Shown: positions 36,002-44,467, counted from the first letter of the stretch. The stretch is DNA of 64,000 bases from Streptococcus mitis (GCF_001281025.1 NZ_CP012646.1:649001-713000); one strand, 5' to 3'. Numbers and translations are program-made. Notes: generated by a model from the letters alone, not told the origin.

Positions 36002-38211
36002 AAATTTTTAAGGGAGAGCTTTATCGAATCTCTGTATTAACAGACAAGTTAGTAAGGTTAGAATACTCTCAAACTGGAAGTTTTGAGGATAGAACTACAC
36101 AACTTATCTATAATAGAGATTTTGGTCAAGTTTCGTTAGATTATATCGAGACATCAAACGTACTAGATATTATGACGGACTATTTTCATCTGCACTTTAA
36201 TAAAGGAGAATTTAACGCCGAAAATCTATTTATAGAATTAAAAGGAAATTTTGCCGTATATGGTAGTCGCTGGTATTTTGGTGAATCTATTGAAACGTTA
36301 AAAGGAACAGCTCGGACTCTGGATAAGGCAGATGGAGCAATCCCATTAGAAGATGGAATTATTAGCCGAAATGGTATAGCCTTATTGGATGATTCTCAAG
36401 GATTTATTTGGGATGAACAGTCTGGTTATATGGAGAGAGAAAATCAAATTGACCTCTATTTCTTTGCCTATGGGCATGATTATAGAGGAGCAATCAGAGA
36501 CTTTTACCATTTGACTGGTTCAACACCCTTATTGCCAAGATATGCTTTAGGGAATTGGTGGAGTAGGTATTGGCCTTATACGTCGGATGAATACTTGGAT
36601 TTAATAGACAGATTTGAAACAGAGAAAATTCCATTATCTATCGGTGTGTTAGATATGGATTGGCATATAACTGAAATTCCAGCCCGTTTTGGAAGTGGGT
36701 GGACAGGATATAGTTGGAATAAAAACTTAATACCAAATCCAGAACAGTTATTGCAACAACTTCATGATAAAAAGTTAAAACTCTCCTTAAATGTCCATCC
36801 TGCTGATGGTATACGGGCTTATGAAGAAGCTTATCCTCGAGTTGCCAAACGATTGGGGTTAAATGTAGAATTAGAAGAACCTGCCATTTTTGATTTTTTT
36901 AATCCCTCTTTTAGGGAATCCTACTTTAAAGATGTTCATTATGAGCTAGAAAAGCAAGGAGTAGATTTTTGGTGGATTGACTGGCAACAAGGGACACAAG
37001 GTATGCTAGATCCACTATGGCTTTTAAACCATTATCACTATCAGGATAGTTGTAAAAATGCAGAAGGTGGTTTGATTTTATCAAGATATGCAGGGCCGGG
37101 TAGTCACCGCTACCCTGTTGGTTTTTCAGGAGATACCATTATTAGTTGGGATTCGTTAAGATTTCAACCTTATTTTACAGCGACAGCATCAAATATCGGT
37201 TATAGTTGGTGGAGCCATGATATCGGTGGGCACATGCTGGGGGATTATGACGAAGAGTTACAAACTAGATGGCTACAGTTTGGTATTTTTAGTCCGATAA
37301 CTCGATTACATAGTTCTAGAAGTCCCTTTAATAGTAAGGAACCTTGGTTTTTTTCAGAAACAACATCTAAGATTATGAAGAAATACCTTCGTTTGAGACA
37401 TCAGATGATTCCATATCTATATACCATGAATGTAAAGACACACGAGGAAGGTGCCCCATTAATCAGCCCAATGTATTATTTCTACCCAGAGAATGATGAG
37501 AGTTATAATGTTCCAAATCAATACTTTTTTGGAACAGAACTGATGGTGGCTCCCATTGTAGAAAAGATGGATTTGGCGTTCCAATCTGCAAAAGTAGATG
37601 TATGGTTCCCTGAAGGTGAATGGTATGACTTCTTTTCAGAAAAAAAATATACAGGTGGTGTGAACTTAAGTGTTTATAGAGACATTTCGACTATTCCTGT
37701 GTTTGCAAAAAGTGGTGCAATCATTCCCTTGGTTGGTTCTGAGATAGATATGGGTGTTGATTTACCTGAAGTTGTAGATTGGTATGTATTCCCAGGAAAA
37801 CAACATTCTTTTGAAATGATTGAAGATCAAAATGGTCAAAGATATAAAACAAGATTATCAATCGACTGGGAAATGGGCATGGTAGAGTTAGCATTACAAG
37901 GCGATTCTAGTATCGTTCCAAGCAATAGAAGGCATAGAATTCATTTTAAAGGAACGAATGTGTCGATGATTGAATTGCCAAATAAGAATGATACAGCTAG
38001 ATTTGAATGTAAAGATAATAAAACAACATCCCTAAATGATGAAGTTTTTAGACTACTAAAGACGGCTTCTCTGCCATATGAATTAAAAGATAGATTGTTA
38101 AATCAATTCATCAATGCCAAAAATTCTCATGACTTAATGAATATCTTGCATCATCAGGATAAGGAATTGAGAGGGCGTTTGTTGGAAATGATATTTACTA
38201 GCGAAAACTAA
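35998..38211 (+). CDS. Glycoside hydrolase family 31 (alpha-glucosidase/alpha-xylosidase-like)
   Basis: A 737-residue retaining alpha-glycosidase without a signal peptide, so it acts in the cytoplasm on imported glycans. It has an N-terminal galactose-mutarotase-like beta domain (about 1-165), the (beta/alpha)8 barrel (about 170-510) and C-terminal beta domains. Likely catalytic residues are D328 in FWWIDWQQG (nucleophile) and D379 in GFSGDT (acid/base). TTG start, GGAGG upstream and 4-base overlap with the DUF624 gene. In pneumococcus a GH31 gene sits just before glutathione peroxidase, as here. The substrate (alpha-glucoside, alpha-xyloside or alpha-galactoside) is not settled. Confidence 0.88.
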   Translation: MKIFKGELYRISVLTDKLVRLEYSQTGSFEDRTTQLIYNRDFGQVSLDYIETSNVLDIMTDYFHLHFNKGEFNAENLFIELKGNFAVYGSRWYFGESIETLKGTARTLDKADGAIPLEDGIISRNGIALLDDSQGFIWDEQSGYMERENQIDLYFFAYGHDYRGAIRDFYHLTGSTPLLPRYALGNWWSRYWPYTSDEYLDLIDRFETEKIPLSIGVLDMDWHITEIPARFGSGWTGYSWNKNLIPNPEQLLQQLHDKKLKLSLNVHPADGIRAYEEAYPRVAKRLGLNVELEEPAIFDFFNPSFRESYFKDVHYELEKQGVDFWWIDWQQGTQGMLDPLWLLNHYHYQDSCKNAEGGLILSRYAGPGSHRYPVGFSGDTIISWDSLRFQPYFTATASNIGYSWWSHDIGGHMLGDYDEELQTRWLQFGIFSPITRLHSSRSPFNSKEPWFFSETTSKIMKKYLRLRHQMIPYLYTMNVKTHEEGAPLISPMYYFYPENDESYNVPNQYFFGTELMVAPIVEKMDLAFQSAKVDVWFPEGEWYDFFSEKKYTGGVNLSVYRDISTIPVFAKSGAIIPLVGSEIDMGVDLPEVVDWYVFPGKQHSFEMIEDQNGQRYKTRLSIDWEMGMVELALQGDSSIVPSNRRHRIHFKGTNVSMIELPNKNDTARFECKDNKTTSLNDEVFRLLKTASLPYELKDRLLNQFINAKNSHDLMNILHHQDKELRGRLLEMIFTSEN

Positions 38212-38280
38212 TTGAGAAATTTCGTACACAATTTCTATTCTTTAATTGCTAATTATTATTTTTTAATGTGTAACAGTTTT

Positions 38281-38345
38281 ACATCTCTATGCTTATTGGC
38301 TTGTATTGCAGTAGCTACAAGCTTGGTATAGGGATGTTTTTTTGT
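38281..38345 (+). terminator. Long terminator after the GH31 operon
   Basis: ACATCTCTATGCTTATTGGC and the following TTGTA pair with TACAAGCTTGGTATAGGGAT plus GT, with some mismatches, and end in eight Ts. The intergenic stretch 38212-38457 otherwise holds no gene that I can see. Confidence 0.7.
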
Positions 38346-38457
38346 TTATTGAAGAGGAGAGGATATGATAAGTATGTTTCAAGGTTTGAAACATTTTTAA
38401 ACTAAACAAGAGCAAATTTTTAAAGGTGATTTTTCAACGTAACTTCCACTTTTCATT

Positions 38458-38913
38458 ATGATTTATGTGCCGATTTTTGCATGGTTGTGGGGGAAAATGG
38501 GTAAAAAGCAACCGTCCTCTTCTAAGAAATTTGCTTACGGTTTATTAGCAGCAGGTTTATCCTTCTTGTGGATGATGTTACCAGGGATGCTCTTTGGGAC
38601 AGATGTTAAGGTCAGTCCTTTCTGGTTGATTATGAGTTGGTCTATTGTGATTGTGGGGGAAATGTTGATTTCGCCTATTGGTCTATCAGTCACTACTAAG
38701 CTAGCACCAAAATCCTTCCAAGCACAAATGATGTCTATCTGGTTCTTGAGTAATGCTGCTGCTCAAGCTATCAATGCTCAAATTGTAAAATTTTATACAA
38801 GCGAAACTGAAGTCGCTTACTATGGAATTGTTGGAGGAATTACGATTGTATTCAGTATTATCTTATTCTTCTACGTTCCACGTATTGAAAAACTAATGTC
38901 CGGTATCAAATAG
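38458..38913 (+). pseudogene. Peptide:H+ symporter (POT/DtpT family) C-terminal remnant
   Basis: 151 codons that match the last third of POT-family di/tripeptide transporters: IYVPIFAWLWGKMGKKQPSSSKKFAYGLLAAGLSFLWMMLPG, then ISPIGLSVTTKLAPKSFQAQMMSIWFLSNAAAQAINAQIVKFY. A full protein has about 490 residues, so some 340 N-terminal residues are missing. The sequence before the ATG (FQRNFHFSL) may hold a little more of it out of frame. The gene is a deletion remnant, next to an IS scrap and a BOX element. Confidence 0.85.
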
Positions 38914-38959
38914 AGAAAAACTGGAATTTCTGTAGGGATTTTAAAAGCTAGATCAATTA

Positions 38960-39010
38960 TTTATTCAAAGGATTTAGTTCTGTATTGTATAGGGCTAGGT
39001 CCTTTTAGTT
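38960..39010 (-). mobile_element. Scrap of the IS3-family element (orfB 3' end)
   Basis: Minus-strand sequence encoding KLKGPSPIQYRTKSFE and a stop. It is nearly the same as the end of OrfB in both intact copies ([16 protein letters not shown]). Nothing else of the IS remains. It lies between the peptide-transporter remnant and the BOX element and may explain the deletion of the transporter gene. Confidence 0.8.
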
Positions 39011-39016
39011 TGATTA

Positions 39017-39121
39017 ATACTCTTCGAAAATCAAATTCAAACCGCGTCAACGTCGCCTTGCCGTACTCAAGTACAGCCTGCGGCTAGTTTCCTAGTTTGC
39101 TCTTTGATTTTCATTGAGTAT
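39017..39121. repeat. BOX element, boxA-boxC form without boxB
   Basis: Starts ATACTCTTCGAAAATCAAAT and ends GATTTTCATTGAGTAT; the ends are inverted repeats over 19 bases (16 matching). Its middle carries CGTCGCCTTGCCGTA, part of the sequence used for BOX fingerprinting, and the boxC segment CTGCGGCTAGTTTCCTAG. About 105 bases is the size of boxA plus boxC. BOX elements are scattered in pneumococcus and close relatives, so this also supports the species group. Confidence 0.92.
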
Positions 39122-39149
39122 AAAACTCACGATGTTTCTGCTTTTCCTA

Positions 39150-39206
39150 GTGGACATTTGTCTACTTTTTTTATATAATAAAACTAAACCAAATTGGTTG
39201 AGTTTT
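39150..39206 (+). promoter_or_regulatory. Promoter and palindromic operators of the HdiR/UmuC cassette
   Basis: TGGACA at 39151-39156, a 17-base spacer, TATAAT at 39174-39179. A palindrome GTGGACATTTGTCTAC (GTNGACA/TGTCNAC) overlaps the -35. A second, longer palindrome at 39181-39205, centred on AACCAAATTGGTT (22 of 25 positions symmetric), sits at the expected start of transcription. Both are candidates for binding by the LexA-like regulator encoded next. Confidence 0.78.
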
Positions 39207-39284
39207 AAAAATATGGATTCAAGCATCGATTAGTCTTTCTAAGGGAGATAATGTCCATTAAATCATCATAATAGGAGGTGAAGT

Positions 39285-39971
39285 ATGTATCAGCCAGAAA
39301 AATTAAAGGCTCGGAGGAAAGAGTTAAAACTGACACAGAGGGAAATTGCAGAGCAACTTGGGATTAGTTTCCAGGCTTACTCAGCTTGGGAACGTGGAGT
39401 CAAGGAACCGTCCAAGGAGAAGGTAGTCCAGCTAGAGAACATTTTAAAAGTACCCAAAGGATATTTTACTCAGATCGAGATTGTCCGTCTCTACCATAGC
39501 CTCTCCAAGCAAGGGCAGGAGAAGGTTGTTCTCTATGCTCGTAACCTATCTCAAGAGGAGCAAGCTCAAAAAGTAACAGCTATGCCAGAGCGTCTCTACG
39601 AGTACCGTGTTTATGAACGCATGTCAGCAGGGATTGGGGCTTCAGTCTACGATGATCAGAATTTTGATACGGTTTACTTTAATGAGGAGTTGGCTCATGA
39701 TTTTGCGTCATGGGTGTCTGGGGACTCCATGGAACCTAAATACCAAAATGGTTCAGTAGCTCTGATTCGAGAGACAGGATTTGACTATGATGGAGCGGTT
39801 TATGCAGTGGTTTGCAACAACCAGACCTATATCAAACGGGTCTATCGAGAGGAGAATGGATTGCGTCTGGTCTCTATCAATCCTAAATACAAGGATATTT
39901 TCATCTCCTATGAGGAAGATCCTCGGATTGTGGGGATTATCGTTGGGAACTTTGTGCCGATGGAGGGATAG
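39285..39971 (+). CDS. hdiR: HdiR-like XRE regulator with S24 (LexA-type) peptidase domain
   Basis: A 228-residue regulator. The N-terminus (1-65) has an XRE helix-turn-helix (LKLTQREIAEQLGISFQAYSAWERGVKEP). The C-terminal S24 domain has a candidate self-cleavage Ala-Gly in MSAGIGASVYD, the catalytic serine in SGDSMEPKY and the lysine in NQTYIKRVYR. In lactococci and streptococci, HdiR-type proteins are cut after DNA damage and so free the adjacent umuC operon. GGAGG precedes the ATG, and the umuC-like gene starts 4 bases after its stop. The symbol is used in the family sense. Confidence 0.87.
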   Translation: MYQPEKLKARRKELKLTQREIAEQLGISFQAYSAWERGVKEPSKEKVVQLENILKVPKGYFTQIEIVRLYHSLSKQGQEKVVLYARNLSQEEQAQKVTAMPERLYEYRVYERMSAGIGASVYDDQNFDTVYFNEELAHDFASWVSGDSMEPKYQNGSVALIRETGFDYDGAVYAVVCNNQTYIKRVYREENGLRLVSINPKYKDIFISYEEDPRIVGIIVGNFVPMEG

Positions 39972-39974
39972 CCA

Positions 39975-41390
39975 ATGGGCTACTTTGATTATTCCAGAGA
40001 GCCCAAAAGTGACATTGCCTTTGTCGATATGAAATCCTTTTATGCCAGTGTTGAGTGTGTGAAAAGAGGATTGCATCCGCTGAAAACCTCGCTTTGTGTC
40101 ATGAGTCGCGCGGATAATTCCACTGGTCTTATCCTAGCCTCCTCTCCCCTGTTTAAGAAGATTTTTGGCAAGTCAAATGTTGGTCGGGCCTATGATTTGC
40201 CTTTTGATATCAAGACCCGCAAATTTTCCTATTACAATGCTCGAAAGCAAGGGCTACCTACCGACTCAGACTATGTTCGCTACATCGAAGATTGGGCTCA
40301 AGTGACCTTGATTGTGCCACCCAGGATGGATGAGTACATCGCAGTCAATATGGAAATTCAGCGAATCTTTCAGAATTATGGCAGTCCAGATGATATTTAT
40401 CCATACTCTATCGATGAGGGCTTTATTGACCTGACTAGTTCGCTCAACTATTTCATCCCAGATAAGAGTCTCTCTCGCAAAGACAAGCTGGATATACTTT
40501 CTGCTCGTATTCAGAGGGATATTTGGAGGCAGACAGGGATCTACTCTACAGTAGGCATGTCAAATGCCAATCCTTTACTGGCCAAGTTGGCTCTGGATAA
40601 TGAGGCCAAGCACACTCCGACCATGAGGGCCAACTGGTCTTACCAGGATGTGGAAGAGAAGGTCTGGTCCATTCCCAAGATGACCGACTTTTGGGGAATT
40701 GGCAGGCGGATGGAGAAACGCTTGCATGCTCTGGGGATTTTTTCTATCAAGGAATTGGCAACCAGCAATCCAGACCAGTTAAAGAAAGCTCTGGGTCAGG
40801 CTGGTCTGCGTTTGTGGTTTCATGCCAATGGGATTGATGAGAGCAATGTTCATAAGCCCTATAAAGCCAAATCCAAGGGCTTGGGGAATTCTCAAATCTT
40901 GCCGAGAGACTACGTGAAGCTACGGGATATTGAAATTATTCTCCGAGAAATGGCGGAGCAGGTGGCTATTAGACTGAGAAGGTCTGGCAAGAAAACAACC
41001 CTTGTCTCTATCTATGTCGGTTTCTCTAAAGAGGAGGTTAGGCCGTCTATTCACACACAAATGAAGGTCGAACCGACCAATAATACAGCTGTCTTAACGG
41101 ATTATGTTTTGAAGCTATTTCATAACAAATACACTTCTGGAGCAGTCAGAAGTGTCGGAGTAAACTATTCAGGCTTTGTAGACGAGTCCTTTGGATTGAT
41201 CTCTCTCTTTGATGATGTTGACAAGTTAGAAAAAGAAGAAAGGCTCCAGACGGCCATTGACTCCATTCGGGAACAATTTGGTTTCACTTCCCTTTTAAGA
41301 GCCAATGCACTGGAAGAAGCCTCTAGGAGTCTTGCTAGAAGCAAGCTGATTGGGGGACATTCTGCTGGAGGATTAGATGGATTAAAATGA
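39975..41390 (+). CDS. umuC: Y-family DNA polymerase (UmuC-like, translesion synthesis)
   Basis: A 471-residue DNA damage-bypass polymerase. The palm has the first acidic motif IAFVDMKSFYASVECVKRG (the D and the Y-A-S-V-E signature) and the second in YSIDEGFIDLTSS. A helix-hairpin-helix region (IPKMTDFWGIGRRMEKRLHALGI) and a little-finger domain (about 300-420) follow. Its length is that of UmuC-like rather than DinB-like enzymes. It overlaps the next gene by 4 bases and lies under the LexA-like regulator, so it should be induced by DNA damage. The same type of cassette is known from streptococcal ICEs such as Tn5252. Confidence 0.93.
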   Translation: MGYFDYSREPKSDIAFVDMKSFYASVECVKRGLHPLKTSLCVMSRADNSTGLILASSPLFKKIFGKSNVGRAYDLPFDIKTRKFSYYNARKQGLPTDSDYVRYIEDWAQVTLIVPPRMDEYIAVNMEIQRIFQNYGSPDDIYPYSIDEGFIDLTSSLNYFIPDKSLSRKDKLDILSARIQRDIWRQTGIYSTVGMSNANPLLAKLALDNEAKHTPTMRANWSYQDVEEKVWSIPKMTDFWGIGRRMEKRLHALGIFSIKELATSNPDQLKKALGQAGLRLWFHANGIDESNVHKPYKAKSKGLGNSQILPRDYVKLRDIEIILREMAEQVAIRLRRSGKKTTLVSIYVGFSKEEVRPSIHTQMKVEPTNNTAVLTDYVLKLFHNKYTSGAVRSVGVNYSGFVDESFGLISLFDDVDKLEKEERLQTAIDSIREQFGFTSLLRANALEEASRSLARSKLIGGHSAGGLDGLK

Positions 41391-41749
41391 TTGATCGTTC
41401 TTATTTACCTTTTCAATCTGCGCGAGATTATCAAGATCCAGGTATGCAGAAGTGGATGGGGTTTTACCTTTCAGAACATACTAGTTCGCTTAGTGAAGAA
41501 AAAAATCGGGTTGTTTTTTCAACAAATTTGAACCCAATTGAGAAACTGAACTTGCTTTCTCAGATTTATGTTGGCCAACTTAAGGGATGCTTTGTGGTCA
41601 AGGAAAAGAAGCAGAAAATCACTATCATCGGTGTGGTGAGAGAGTTATCACATCAGACTCTATCTATTAGGACAAACGAGGGATATAGGTTGATAGAGGT
41701 TGCAGATATCCTAGAAATTCGGCTGTGGGAGGAGGAAGTTTATGACTAG
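41387..41749 (+). CDS. Conserved small protein of the UmuC cassette (ORF3)
   Basis: A 120-residue protein that starts in ATGA overlap with umuC. It begins IDRSYLPFQSARDYQDPGMQKWMGFYLSEHTSSL, a pattern I associate with the small gene that follows umuC in streptococcal SOS-type cassettes. A beta-rich C-terminal half follows (KITIIGVVRELSHQTLSIRT). No catalytic motif is seen. Translational coupling with umuC suggests that it modulates the polymerase or its recruitment, but the function is unknown. Confidence 0.7.
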   Translation: MIDRSYLPFQSARDYQDPGMQKWMGFYLSEHTSSLSEEKNRVVFSTNLNPIEKLNLLSQIYVGQLKGCFVVKEKKQKITIIGVVRELSHQTLSIRTNEGYRLIEVADILEIRLWEEEVYD

Positions 41750-42035
41750 AAAAGAGCTGTATGAAAACAAACTGCAGATGAATTATTTTTCAGATGACTA
41801 TATTCGTTTTGAAGAGGATTTTCAAAAATACTCTGCCATGAACGTACCCTTGACTTTCTTGATTGATGACATCCTACGAACCATGGCGATGAATCAGAAA
41901 AACTACTTTGTCTTAAACAAGGAAAATGCCAAGGATGGGCGGGAGCATAGCTTTTATTTTAGGGTGGTAACGGAAAAAGCGTGTCCCAGAAATAGGACCT
42001 ATACATACTCAGGAGTCAAGAATAGCAGTCAGTAG
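41742..42035 (+). CDS. Conserved small protein of the UmuC cassette (ORF4)
   Basis: A 97-residue protein overlapping the previous gene by 8 bases. It is acidic in its first half (NKLQMNYFSDDYIRFEEDFQKYSAMNVPLTFLIDDILRTMAMNQ). The last 20 residues (EKACPRNRTYTYSGVKNSSQ) look unlike the rest and may be a replaced tail. It is the last gene of the hdiR-umuC operon, closed by a terminator 30 bases later. The function is unknown. Confidence 0.65.
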   Translation: MTRKELYENKLQMNYFSDDYIRFEEDFQKYSAMNVPLTFLIDDILRTMAMNQKNYFVLNKENAKDGREHSFYFRVVTEKACPRNRTYTYSGVKNSSQ

Positions 42036-42062
42036 CGCCTTGTCTGCTATGAATGTATCATT

Positions 42063-42100
42063 TTTACAACACTTCATGGTTCATATCATGGGGTGTTTTT
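42063..42100 (+). terminator. Terminator after the UmuC cassette
   Basis: AACACTTCATGG with CCATGA/CATGGGGTGTT pairing and a T run. It is nearly identical to the one at 26321-26358, including the flanking TTACAAC. Confidence 0.8.
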
Positions 42101-42177
42101 CTATTTAAGTCAAAGCCCATCAAAAAATCTCACTATTCATCAGGCTAAAGGAAACCTAATCATAGTGAGATTGTGAA

Positions 42178-42654
42178 TTATAGTAGGTTTTGTATCGCCT
42201 CTTCAATTTGTTTTGGGTCTGTTTTGGAAGAGAAGCGTTCAAAGACCTGCCCATCACGACCAATGAGAAACTTAGCGAAATTCCATTCGACTCGTTTTCC
42301 CAGTGGGCCAGATTTTTGTTCTTTCAACCAAACATAGAGAGGATCTGCTTCCTTACCGTTGACCTTGATCTTGGCAAAACGTGGGAAGGTGGTCTGATAA
42401 TGTAGGCTACAGAAGGTGTTGATTTCCTCTGCGCTGCCTGGTGCTTGTCCCATAAACTGATTGCAAGGGAAATCCAAGATTTCAAACCCCTGATCTTGAT
42501 AGTGATCATAGAGTTCTTGCAGCCCTTTGTACTGGGGGGTTAACCCACATCCGGTAGCAGTGTTGACAATCAAGAGAACTTTACCACGATAGGCATTTAG
42601 TGAAGTTTCTTGCTTGTCTTGGTTCAAGACTGAAAAATCGTATAGTGAAGTCAT
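42178..42654 (-). CDS. gpo: Glutathione peroxidase family protein
   Basis: A 158-residue thiol peroxidase of the GPx/BsaA type. The peroxidatic cysteine is in VNTATGCGLTPQYKGLQ, followed by the second motif FEILDFPCNQF with its resolving-type cysteine and the W-N-F motif VEWNFAKFLIGRDG. It reduces hydroperoxides with glutathione or thioredoxin. It overlaps the DUF3278 gene upstream by 4 bases on the minus strand. It lies beside the GH31 region as in pneumococcus. No selenocysteine codon is used. Confidence 0.92.
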   Translation of the reverse strand: MTSLYDFSVLNQDKQETSLNAYRGKVLLIVNTATGCGLTPQYKGLQELYDHYQDQGFEILDFPCNQFMGQAPGSAEEINTFCSLHYQTTFPRFAKIKVNGKEADPLYVWLKEQKSGPLGKRVEWNFAKFLIGRDGQVFERFSSKTDPKQIEEAIQNLL

Positions 42655-43229
42655 TGCTTGCTTTTCTCCTTCTGTTTGGTATTTTTAGGAGGTTTCTCCT
42701 CCTGTAGGGATAGAAATCCGTAGGTCAGAGTTCCAAAAATGCTACCGATAATCAGGCCATACATTAGGAAAGGACCACTTTTATCGAATTGCATGAGCAA
42801 CTTCCCAAAATCTGAAAAGGACATCTGCTGAACGAAGACTTTATGAAAGATGAGTAAGGTAAAGAAGCCGATCTGAATACCGATAAACACAATCCAGCTT
42901 CGGAATTTGATTTGGGCTTTGCTGTAGGTCTTGAGGATGATTTCTGATTTGTCATCCTTTTCAAGATGAAGCTCTTGGACGGCTCTTTGGGTTTTTAAAG
43001 TAATGAAAAAAATGAGTCCAGAGTAAACATAGGGCATAGCATAGCGAACCACTTCTATGAAGCGTCCAAATAACAGATAAAACAAGAAGAGAAAGAAGGA
43101 AGAATAAACGATTTGAACCATAGAACGGGCACAAGCCTTGTAGATAATCTCTTGTCGGCATTCATCAAAAGGGCCCTGAATGTGAAAGAGATTTCGAAGT
43201 AGGCGAGTGGTTAAGTCTTCTTTTTTCAT
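42651..43229 (-). CDS. DUF3278-like membrane protein, copy 2
   Basis: A 192-residue membrane protein with an N-terminal cytoplasmic segment KEDLTTRLLRNLFHIQGPFDECRQEIIYKACARS and four membrane helices in two pairs (about 38-75 and 110-175). It matches the second protein at 43594-44136 in the start (K-E-x-x-T-x-x-L-x-R-x-x-x-x-I-x-G-P-x-D-E) and overall layout, so both belong to one paralogous family. The function of such proteins is unknown; they often accompany a small XRE regulator. Confidence 0.7.
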   Translation of the reverse strand: MKKEDLTTRLLRNLFHIQGPFDECRQEIIYKACARSMVQIVYSSFFLFLFYLLFGRFIEVVRYAMPYVYSGLIFFITLKTQRAVQELHLEKDDKSEIILKTYSKAQIKFRSWIVFIGIQIGFFTLLIFHKVFVQQMSFSDFGKLLMQFDKSGPFLMYGLIIGSIFGTLTYGFLSLQEEKPPKNTKQKEKSKQ

Positions 43230-43241
43230 GCTAGTAACCTC

Positions 43242-43583
43242 CTAAATGAGTGGTTTTTGATTGACTTCTTTAACGAGTTGATAGAAAGTATAGAAGTAAA
43301 TCAAGCTAAAAATGATACAGGTTGTTATAAATACTAGGTATCTCCAATCTGCAGGACGCCTTAAAAGTTGTGGGAAGGATACGAGAATAAAACAGAGAGA
43401 TACGTTTAGAAGGCGTATTTTTTTGGATTGGATTTTCTGAAGTATTTGTCCCTTGTTCAGCAAAGGAAGAAATAAAAGGAAAATGATCAAGAAAGGACGC
43501 GTAATATGTCCAGAAAACAGGACGAAGGTAATAAAGATGCTGACAAAAATATGACTGAATAGTAAAGTTACTAGTGATTTCAT
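43242..43583 (-). CDS. Small four-helix membrane protein
   Basis: A 113-residue hydrophobic protein (MKSLVTLLFSHIFVSIFITFVLFSG ... LVFITTCIIFSLIYFYTFYQLVKEVNQKPLI) with about four membrane helices. ATG 43583 has GGAGG upstream; the longer frame to 43697 overlaps the preceding gene and is rejected. It lies between the two DUF3278-like genes in one minus-strand operon. The function is unknown. Confidence 0.62.
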   Translation of the reverse strand: MKSLVTLLFSHIFVSIFITFVLFSGHITRPFLIIFLLFLPLLNKGQILQKIQSKKIRLLNVSLCFILVSFPQLLRRPADWRYLVFITTCIIFSLIYFYTFYQLVKEVNQKPLI

Positions 43584-43593
43584 AGGGCACCTC

Positions 43594-44136
43594 CTAATCC
43601 TCATCTTGATCTTTCTTAGTTTTTGCAATGCGACGGGAGATGAGAAACTGTATGCTCGCTCCGAAGAAAATAGAACCGAGAATGCTTGATACACCATTTC
43701 TTATAGTGAGAAGAGAATGAAAATAGTCCTGACCTTCACCTATGAGTATACTGAGAAGAGGAGTTATAAAAAACATCCATAGACCAAAGAACAAACCTGC
43801 TTTAAGACCTGGGTAGTATAGTTGCTTGCTTTCTTTCTCATTCAGCATATCTGGATCAATAGCTGTAATCCCTGTTTTTTTCATTTGGTAGGTGACATAG
43901 CCAGCAGCGATGAGGGCAATCACTAGAATCAGAGGAGGATAGATTAGAGCCACTTCTTGAGGGTATTTATAGGCCAGAAGGAGTGGAATAAGATTTCCGA
44001 AAATCATCAGATAAAAGAGGATGATAAAGACTTGGTTACCGATACGATCGGCCTCACGCCGTTTGTATTCGTCAAGGGGACCAGAAATACCGTATGTGCG
44101 TTTGATGAGTTTTTCAGTGAAGGTTTCTTTTTTCAT
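43594..44136 (-). CDS. DUF3278-like membrane protein, copy 1
   Basis: A 180-residue membrane protein with the N-terminal segment KETFTEKLIKRTYGISGPLDEYKRREADRIGNQ, then two pairs of membrane helices with a basic loop between (QMKKTGITAIDPDML). The C-terminus is charged (RRIAKTKKDQDED). It is the first membrane gene after the XRE regulator, 16 bases away, and is followed closely by two more membrane genes. A role as sensor or target of the regulator is plausible; nothing is known from sequence. Confidence 0.72.
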   Translation of the reverse strand: MKKETFTEKLIKRTYGISGPLDEYKRREADRIGNQVFIILFYLMIFGNLIPLLLAYKYPQEVALIYPPLILVIALIAAGYVTYQMKKTGITAIDPDMLNEKESKQLYYPGLKAGLFFGLWMFFITPLLSILIGEGQDYFHSLLTIRNGVSSILGSIFFGASIQFLISRRIAKTKKDQDED

Positions 44137-44151
44137 GAGTTGGCTCCTTTT

Positions 44152-44346
44152 TTAAAAATCATCCTCCCAAAAGAGACTGTTTAGGTCAGTTTGGAGGCTG
44201 CGGGCGAGATTGAGACAGAGTTCCAGGGTTGGATTGTACTTGTCGTTTTCAATCATATTGATGGTCTGTCTCGAGACACCGATATCCTTGGCGAGTTCGA
44301 GCTGGGAAATACCCAGTTCCTTGCGAAATTCTTTCACACGATTCAT
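44152..44346 (-). CDS. Small XRE-family transcriptional regulator
   Basis: A 64-residue single-domain helix-turn-helix protein (MNRVKEFRKELGISQLELAKDIGVSRQTINMIENDKYNPTLELCLNLARSLQTDLNSLFWEDDF), typical of the minimal Cro/CI regulators that head DUF3278 operons. The ATG at 44346 has AAAGGAG upstream; the longer frame by seven codons is less likely. It probably regulates its own operon, the three membrane genes and gpo downstream. Confidence 0.88.
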   Translation of the reverse strand: MNRVKEFRKELGISQLELAKDIGVSRQTINMIENDKYNPTLELCLNLARSLQTDLNSLFWEDDF

Positions 44347-44467
44347 CTGGACTCCTTTCTGATTCATGTCGTATATATTTGACTATATTATATTCTTCTA
44401 TGGAGTGGATGTCAAGCATATTTGACATATTTCTTAAAGAAATCTTACTTGTTTTTGCCTTATTTGT

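Noticed and set aside
39017-39121. The repeat near 39 kb as a RUP element or an IS end
   Set aside because: It contains the known BOX boxA and boxC sequences, so BOX is the better name.
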